Part shown: positions 7,227 through 10,638 of the stretch, one piece after another
Layout: every line of letters starts with the position of its first letter
Position numbering within the stretch: position 1 is the first letter of the stretch
Assembly (NCBI GenBank): GCA_030039095.1
Contig: JASHQP010000392.1
Span: 1 to 10,638, forward strand
Direction: 5' to 3'
Length of the DNA stretch: 10,638 nucleotides
Origin: Streptosporangiaceae bacterium
GTDB lineage: Bacteria; Actinomycetota; Actinomycetes; Streptosporangiales; Streptosporangiaceae
Program-made: the position numbers and the translations under genes
Notes under the pieces: model-generated
Told to the model about the DNA's origin: nothing
The model's input: the letters and a program-made list of their open reading frames with translations, nothing else
The model's database searches: none

Positions 7227-7337
7227 CTAACGGCGATTCTTGCGCGGGGTGGCGCTGGCCAGCAGGGCGCCGGTGCAGGTGGCTGCGGCGCACAAGATCA
7301 GGGCGCCGATATAGCCGGACGCGGCCGGGGCGCCGGC
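7227..7337 (-). pseudogene. C-terminal fragment of a membrane transporter (MFS-like)
   Basis: The minus strand encodes the last ~36 residues of a membrane protein ending in TAG at 7229-7227. One hydrophobic helix, GYIGALILCAAATCTGALLA, is followed by a short basic tail, SATPRKNRR. A final transmembrane helix with such a tail is characteristic of 12- or 14-helix MFS drug exporters, but this single helix cannot prove the family. Upstream in this frame the sequence merges directly into the oppositely oriented MerR remnant, so the rest of the transporter is missing. It cannot function. The hairpin at 7186-7220 is its probable old terminator. Confidence 0.55.
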
Positions 7338-7889
7338 CACCTCGACCGGATGCGCGAGCAGTTGCGGCAGACCGAGGCAGCGGTCGACTCACTGCGCCGG
7401 ATGCTCGAGGGCGCCCCGGTGGCCGTCACCATCGAAGAGCGGATGCTCGAGGGCGGGCCCGCGATCTCCGCCGCCGCGGACGTGACGAGGGAGGACGTCG
7501 CCTCCTGGTGGTGGGGCACCCTCGCCCGGCTGCGGGCGATGGCCGCGGCGGCCGGTCTCCAGCAGGCCGGGCCGGTTGGCGGCCTCTTCGACGACGAGCT
7601 GTTCACCCAGGACGCCGGGCACGCCCGGGTCTACCTGCCCGTCCGGGACTCGCCTGCACTCGACGGCACGGGTGCGCGCTGGGAGCTTCCCGCTGGCCGG
7701 TTCGCCGTCGCGCTGCACGCCGGCGCCCACCGTGACGTCGACCGCACCTACGCAGCGCTCGGCACCTACGCCGCCGAGCACGGCCGCGACGGCAGCGGCC
7801 CGGTGCGGGAACGCTACCTCACCGACCCCCTCGACACCCCGGACACCACCCAGTGGCGTACCGAGGTCTGCTGGCCGCTGGCCATCTGA
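7335..7889 (+). pseudogene. MerR-family regulator lacking its DNA-binding half; GyrI-like domain kept
   Basis: In frame from ~7335 the sequence reads AGHLDRMREQLRQTEAAVDS, the end of the long coiled-coil helix that follows the winged helix in MerR regulators. It continues LRRMLEG and then a full-length GyrI-like effector-binding domain of about 155 residues: VAVTIEERMLEGGPAIS, SWWWGTLARLRAMAAAAGL, GGLFDDEL, WELPAGRFAVALHAGAH and the terminal TQWRTEVCWPLAI before TGA. The ~100-residue MerR helix-turn-helix is absent; upstream the strand holds the transporter remnant instead. An ATG at 7350 could start a 179-residue product (numbering from it puts the ligand domain at ~23-178), but no SD precedes it. 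Family role: drug-sensing activator, often divergent from an efflux gene. Without the HTH it cannot bind DNA in the usual way. It could persist as a stand-alone ligand-binding protein, but decay is more likely. Confidence 0.7.
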
Positions 7890-8437
7890 CCACGCCCAGC
7901 GCAGAGGCTGGCGGCCAGGAGCTTGATCTGTCGGTCCTGGAGCAGAGCCTTCGGGACCAGCTTGAACGTGACGCCGACAGCCACGGTGGCTTGTCACCGC
8001 TCGAGACCGAGCGGATCCTGCTCGCGGCGGCCCGGGTGGGCCAGTATGTGTTCGCGCAGCAGGTGCTGGCGAACTGCGGCAGCCGGTGCGTGTTCTGCGG
8101 GCTGGCGCCCGCGGCGTTCGGCGCCAGGAGGATGCTGCTGGCCGGGCACCTCGAGCCGTGGAAGGACAGCACGCCCACCGAGCGCCTTGACCCGCGTAAC
8201 GGCCTTGCCGCCTGCCCGGCCCATGATGTGGCCTTTGACACCGGCCTGCTCGCTGTGAACGGCGGGCTGCGGATTCATGCTGCCCGCTCGCTGTCCGACG
8301 CCACCGTGGCTGATCCGCTGGCCAGGCAGTACTACGGCCGGCCTCCGCTGCTCGAGACCCTGCTGCTCCCCGCCGGCGCCCAGCCGCCCGCGCGCAAGTA
8401 CCTCGACTGGCACCGCCAGAAGATCTTCGCCGCCTGA
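7853..8437 (+). CDS. HNH endonuclease, probably truncated at the N-terminus
   Basis: The catalytic region is clear: zinc-ligand pair CVFCG (79-83), AGHLEPWKDS with H99 as the first HNH histidine, DPRNGLAACPAH with N116, C121 and H124, then a typical tail (TGLLAVNGGLRIH, ending YLDWHRQKIF). Such proteins cut DNA nonspecifically or in restriction/mobile-element contexts. The part before the domain (LSVLEQSLRDQLERDA; VGQYVFAQQVL) matches the lead-in helix of longer HNH proteins, which normally have another ~100 or more N-terminal residues. The only in-frame start before it is GTG 7853, inside the end of the MerR remnant and without an SD; TTG near 7990 is the next. The real 5' end has therefore probably been lost where it meets the MerR remnant. 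I give the longest frame. TGA at 8437 converges with the MBL gene 22 bp away. Confidence 0.7.
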   Translation: MAYRGLLAAGHLTTPSAEAGGQELDLSVLEQSLRDQLERDADSHGGLSPLETERILLAAARVGQYVFAQQVLANCGSRCVFCGLAPAAFGARRMLLAGHLEPWKDSTPTERLDPRNGLAACPAHDVAFDTGLLAVNGGLRIHAARSLSDATVADPLARQYYGRPPLLETLLLPAGAQPPARKYLDWHRQKIFAA

Positions 8438-8459
8438 CTGGCTGCGCGGCAGCGGATCT

Positions 8460-9347
8460 CTATCCGGGCGTCCCGTCGCGTTCTGTTCTGCGGGCGAGCT
8501 GCTGTAGCTGCCGTTCGTGCACGCCGGACATCCAATCGAACGTGGCCGACGGGCCGATCCGCGGATCGGCGTGAACAGCTGCGTCGCGCAGGGCATGCAC
8601 GTACGCGCGATCCTGTTCGATCCGCGGGAGCACCTGATCAGCTCCGCCGATGGACCCGTGACCCGGGACGAGGACGTCGACGCCCCCCGCCGCGCCCTCG
8701 AGCAGCCGCAGGGCGGCGAAGTAGTCCCCGACCGGGTCCGCGGTGCTGGTCAGGTCGAGCATCGGGATCAGCACATCGGAGAGCATGTCGCCGGCGACGA
8801 GGACGCCGCGCTCCTCGATCAGCAGCGCCGCATGGCCCGGGGCATGCGCCTGATGCTCGATGATCCGCACGTCAGGGCCATCCCAGGGAATGCGCGCCGT
8901 TGCGGCGGGCAGGCCGGTGATGAGGCCGAGCAGGTCCAGCGGCACCTGGCCGGCGATGTCCGGCGGTATCAGCCTGGCGACGAAGTCCTTCCAGCCCGGG
9001 TCCGGCAGCCGGGCCCGGATAGTGGCCGCGCAGCGGGCCGTGCCGTAACGAGGCGCCGCGCCGAGCCCGGCGTGCCAGAGCAGGTGATCCCAATGCGGAT
9101 GCGTGGAAAACCCTGCCGCAACGGGCTGGCCGAGCTCGCGAAGGTCGCTCGCGAGGCAGGCCATTTCGTCGCCGAGCACTCCGGGGTCGATGAGCAGCAC
9201 GCCGGCCCCGCCTTGCACAGCAACGGCGTTGCTCTGGCAGAACTCGCTCTCGTGGATCAGCACACCCTCCGCGACCTGCCTCAGCACGGCACTCCTTCCG
9301 CAGAAACCCTGGCGCACGCTAAGACGATCCACCGTCGGCGTATTCAT
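8460..9347 (-). CDS. MBL-fold metallo-hydrolase
   Basis: 295 residues with the complete zinc-ligand set of the metallo-beta-lactamase superfamily: HPHWDH at 83-88 (H83, H85, D87, H88), H172 in APGHAALLIEE, D187 in LVAGDML and H230 in LVPGHGS. The core starts after a short N-terminal strand (GVLIHESEFCQSNAVAVQ) and runs to ~235; a C-terminal helical tail holds a Trp/His segment (FDWMSGVHERQLQQL). There is no signal peptide, so it acts in the cytoplasm, and it is not a secreted beta-lactamase. The substrate could be a thioester, lactone or other ester; nothing here decides. ATG 9347 has GGAGG eight bases upstream. A small ORF in the same direction ends 20 bases upstream, so the two may share a transcript starting in the 61-bp gap before the divergent toxin gene. 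Confidence 0.9.
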   Translation of the reverse strand: MNTPTVDRLSVRQGFCGRSAVLRQVAEGVLIHESEFCQSNAVAVQGGAGVLLIDPGVLGDEMACLASDLRELGQPVAAGFSTHPHWDHLLWHAGLGAAPRYGTARCAATIRARLPDPGWKDFVARLIPPDIAGQVPLDLLGLITGLPAATARIPWDGPDVRIIEHQAHAPGHAALLIEERGVLVAGDMLSDVLIPMLDLTSTADPVGDYFAALRLLEGAAGGVDVLVPGHGSIGGADQVLPRIEQDRAYVHALRDAAVHADPRIGPSATFDWMSGVHERQLQQLARRTERDGTPG

Positions 9348-9367
9348 CGACGCATCCTCCGGCTGGC

Positions 9368-9532
9368 CTACCTGCGCGCGTCACCCCGCTGGCTCTCCCA
9401 CAGCACCACGACCGTGCTGTGGGACTCGTCGTCGTAGATGGCCCGGATATTGGCGGGCTGGAACGAGTCGTCGCGGCCGAATCGCGCGCCGAACGCGTAC
9501 CGGACGTCGTCCATTAGCTGCTGCTGGCGCAC
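9368..9532 (-). CDS. Small ORF, 54 aa, unknown (possible gene remnant)
   Basis: GTG at 9532 is preceded by GGAGG with a 7-base spacer, a good SD, and the frame ends at TAG 9370-9368, 20 bases before the MBL gene. The product reads MDDVRYAFGARFGRDDSFQP from residue 7, continues ANIRAIYDDESH and STVVVLWES, and ends GDARR. The segment NIRAIYDD...TVVVLWE resembles one beta hairpin of NTF2/SnoaL-like small-molecule enzymes (~120-150 residues), so this could be a piece of such a gene. That link rests on memory of the pattern only. Codon use fits its neighbours. It may be a genuine short protein co-transcribed with the hydrolase or a decayed leftover. Confidence 0.45.
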   Translation of the reverse strand: MRQQQLMDDVRYAFGARFGRDDSFQPANIRAIYDDESHSTVVVLWESQRGDARR

Positions 9533-9580
9533 TTCCCCGCCTCCGGCAACCGGTCGACGAGGATTGTCGGCAGTCGTCGG

Positions 9581-9586
9581 TAGCCT
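9581..9586 (+). promoter_or_regulatory. Candidate -10 element of the toxin operon (leaderless)
   Basis: TAGCCT (TANNNT) ends seven bases before the ATG at 9594, so transcription would start at or next to the start codon. No SD precedes this ATG. A clear -35 is not visible. The same geometry occurs before the DUF4143 ATPase. Confidence 0.35.
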
Positions 9587-9593
9587 CACCCGC

Positions 9594-9971
9594 ATGACCG
9601 CCACAAAGCGGAATTTACACCGGTTTGAGCTGGAGCCCGAGGTCTGCGAATGGCTGGACAGCCTCAGTGATTCTGACTACAAGCGAGTCGATGAAGTCGC
9701 CGGGCTGCTAGCGGAGGAGGGCACTGGACTTGGCGGCCCATGGTCCAATCACCTGGAAGGCCAGGTCTGGGAACTGCGGCTTCGGCTTGCCCGGGTGGCG
9801 GTCAGGGTAACGTATTGGTGCAGACCAGATGGCGTGATCGTGATGCTGACCGTGTTCCACAAGACTCGTCAGCACGACCAGCGGCAGATCGAACGGGCTG
9901 TCCGCGCCCAACAGGCCTGCGAGAGCGAACACCGCCGCCCGACGGAACAGACCTACGAGAGGCAGTCATGA
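9594..9971 (+). CDS. HigB/RelE-like toxin (Gp49 family)
   Basis: 125 residues. The core has the RelE/HigB layout: an N-terminal strand and helices (FELEPEVCEWLDSLSDSDYK), LLAEEGTGLGGPWSNHLEG (38-56), the Gp49 strand VWELRLRLARVAVRVTYWC (58-76), then VIVMLTVFHKTRQH (81-94) with H89/K90/T91 at the usual catalytic end. Related toxins are ribosome-dependent mRNA interferases that block translation. The C-terminal ~25 residues (ESEHRRPTEQTYERQS) are a polar tail. ATG 9594 is preferred over the open extension upstream, which is Arg/Ser-rich noise; it lacks an SD and probably starts a leaderless mRNA. Its TGA overlaps the ATG of the antitoxin gene (ATGA), the toxin-first order of higBA modules. All expected parts are present, so it is probably functional. 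Confidence 0.85.
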   Translation: MTATKRNLHRFELEPEVCEWLDSLSDSDYKRVDEVAGLLAEEGTGLGGPWSNHLEGQVWELRLRLARVAVRVTYWCRPDGVIVMLTVFHKTRQHDQRQIERAVRAQQACESEHRRPTEQTYERQS

Positions 9972-10279
9972 TGACCGGCTACCACACCCGTTGGGTGCAG
10001 CCGGCTGCCGAGGCCGATGACCCCGAACGGATCGCCATACGTGAAGCGCTAGCGTTCGGCAAGGCCGTCTACGACCGGCGCACCGCTCTGTCGATGACGG
10101 TGGCCGAACTCGCTACGCGTGCGGGCATGACCGTAGATGAGGTCGAGTGCATCGAGGAGGGCGGCACAGAGCCAACCGTCGCCCTGCTTCGCCGTCTGGC
10201 TTCTGCCCTCGACGCCGACGTTCGCCTCACCCCAGGCCACGACCTGGGCTCAGTCGGCTTCGAGACCCACGCTGCCTGA
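9968..10279 (+). CDS. HigA-like XRE antitoxin
   Basis: 103 residues. An N-terminal stretch (GYHTRWVQPAAEADD) contains the part expected to touch the toxin. A helix (IAIREALAFGKAVYDRRTA) leads into an XRE/Cro-type HTH: LSMTVAELATRAGMTVDEVE (41-60), CIEEGG, and PTVALLRRLASALDADVRL (69-87). Such antitoxins neutralise the toxin and repress their own operon. ATG 9968 overlaps the toxin stop by four bases and is preceded by GAGAGG, consistent with translational coupling; a second ATG follows immediately. No further gene of this module is seen downstream, only a decayed segment. Confidence 0.88.
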   Translation: MMTGYHTRWVQPAAEADDPERIAIREALAFGKAVYDRRTALSMTVAELATRAGMTVDEVECIEEGGTEPTVALLRRLASALDADVRLTPGHDLGSVGFETHAA

Positions 10280-10297
10280 CCTCCGGTATAGCGTCCA

Positions 10298-10437
10298 CTG
10301 ATCGACGCCGAACTCGGCCCAGAGTTCCTCAGCGGGGACAGGCTCAGCACCCGCAGCTCGGCAACCGCCTCCCGGGCGTCGGCTCCGTCGACTAGGTCCT
10401 CCAGCAGTTCCGCCGCCTGCTCGGGAGGCCGCAGGGA
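10298..10437 (-). pseudogene. Frameshifted minus-strand remnant, family unknown
   Basis: Two adjoining minus-strand frames read like one protein. Reading from 10437, frame A gives LRPPEQAAELLEDLVDGADA then REAVAELR. A shift near 10350 passes to another frame giving AEPVPAEELWAEFGVD. The joined text looks like the end of a small helical protein of the size of an antitoxin, but I cannot name the family. The original start is missing: to the right the DNA turns into the HicA-like remnant on the other strand. The last codons run into the 3' end of the higA-like gene. Confidence 0.35.
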
Positions 10438-10549
10438 CGACCAGCGCGGCAAGGACGGCAACGCCAAGGCGTACCAAGTTCGGCAGGTGCTCGGCGCAAT
10501 CGCCAAGCTGCAAGCCGGGAAGAATGAGGAGGGTGACGACGATGCCTGA
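10436..10549 (+). pseudogene. C-terminal fragment of a HicA-like toxin
   Basis: The plus frame ending in TGA at 10549 reads DDQRGKDGNAKAYQVRQVLG then AIAKLQ and an acidic tail. This matches the conserved end of one type of actinobacterial HicA (pattern NxQ-xGK-xxKAYQVRQVL-AI). It overlaps the HicB-like start by eight bases, the usual hicA-hicB coupling. Upstream in this frame (SSSSSAACSGGRR) there is no HicA core: the N-terminal strands and catalytic His are absent. The toxin gene has therefore lost most of its 5' part and cannot make an active mRNA interferase. Identification rests on ~25 recognisable residues. Confidence 0.55.
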
Positions 10550-10638
10550 CGCAACCCACTACACCTACCGGGTCTCGTGGTCCGCCGAGGACGGCGAGCA
10601 CGTCGCCACCGTCGCGGAGTTCCCGTCGCTGTCCTGGC
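10542..10638 (+). CDS. HicB-like antitoxin, N-terminal part only
   Basis: ATG 10542 with GGAGGG eight bases upstream opens a frame that runs off the window after 32 complete codons. The sequence HYTYRVSWSAEDGEHVATVA followed by EFPSLSW has the HicB pattern: a first strand, an E-D-G turn and the ATVxEFPSLS strand of the partial RNase-H-like fold. Full-length members (~110-150 residues) add a C-terminal ribbon-helix-helix or HTH that binds the operator, not visible here. The upstream partner toxin is only a remnant, so this antitoxin seems to be an orphan that could still be translated from whatever transcript crosses the region. Confidence 0.75.
   Translation, partial: MPDATHYTYRVSWSAEDGEHVATVAEFPSLSW

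Noticed and set aside
8444..8465. Short inverted repeat (cggat/atccg) between the convergent HNH and MBL genes as a terminator
   Set aside because: The stem is only five bases with no U-tract; too weak to call.
8517..9437. Plus-strand frame of 306 codons opposite the MBL gene
   Set aside because: Shadow of a gene with all zinc ligands intact on the other strand.

Overview
The window is high-GC DNA with frequent GTG/TTG starts, actinobacterial SD motifs (GGAGGT, GGAGG) and actinobacterial-type proteins. It most likely comes from a Streptomyces-like or other soil actinomycete chromosome, in an accessory stretch rich in toxin-antitoxin genes, orphan hydrolases and broken genes. There is no rRNA, tRNA, CRISPR array, transposase or integrase that I can see.

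Left block (1-7105), all genes on the minus strand. In genomic order from left: the first 28 codons of a small conserved hypothetical protein (cut by the window edge); a doubtful 89-codon ORF; a P-loop kinase of the adenylate-kinase/FlaR-like group; a 387-residue hypothetical protein with a heptad repeat; a complete DUF4143-type AAA ATPase; a ~617-residue protein with a C-terminal plasmid pRiA4b ORF-3-like domain; and a COG3618-type amidohydrolase. Gaps of about 100-220 bp separate most of them, so they look like individual accessory genes rather than one operon. The ATPase lies downstream of two identical 10-bp perfect palindromes and has a promoter arrangement compatible with a leaderless mRNA.

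Middle block (7186-8437) is a graveyard of gene ends. A GC-rich hairpin is followed by the last ~36 codons of a membrane transporter (minus strand). Directly abutting it is a MerR-type regulator (plus strand) that has lost its DNA-binding half and keeps only the coiled coil and GyrI-like ligand domain. The most economical reading is that a deletion removed the promoter region and both 5' ends of a divergent regulator/efflux pair. Right behind it comes an HNH endonuclease with an intact-looking catalytic domain but no convincing start.

Right block (8460-10638). An intact metallo-beta-lactamase-fold hydrolase (minus) is preceded by a small 54-codon ORF in the same direction. Divergently, a complete HigB/HigA-like toxin-antitoxin pair (toxin first, ATGA overlap) reads rightward. 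After it are a frameshifted minus-strand remnant, the last ~38 codons of a HicA-like toxin, and the start of a HicB-like antitoxin that runs off the window. Two TA modules thus lie in tandem, the second apparently missing most of its toxin.

I see no clear multi-gene system that is new to science. The best leads are the deletion scar at ~7335, the orphan HicB after a decayed HicA, the palindrome pair before the ATPase, and the uncharacterised N-terminal half of the pRiA4b-domain protein.
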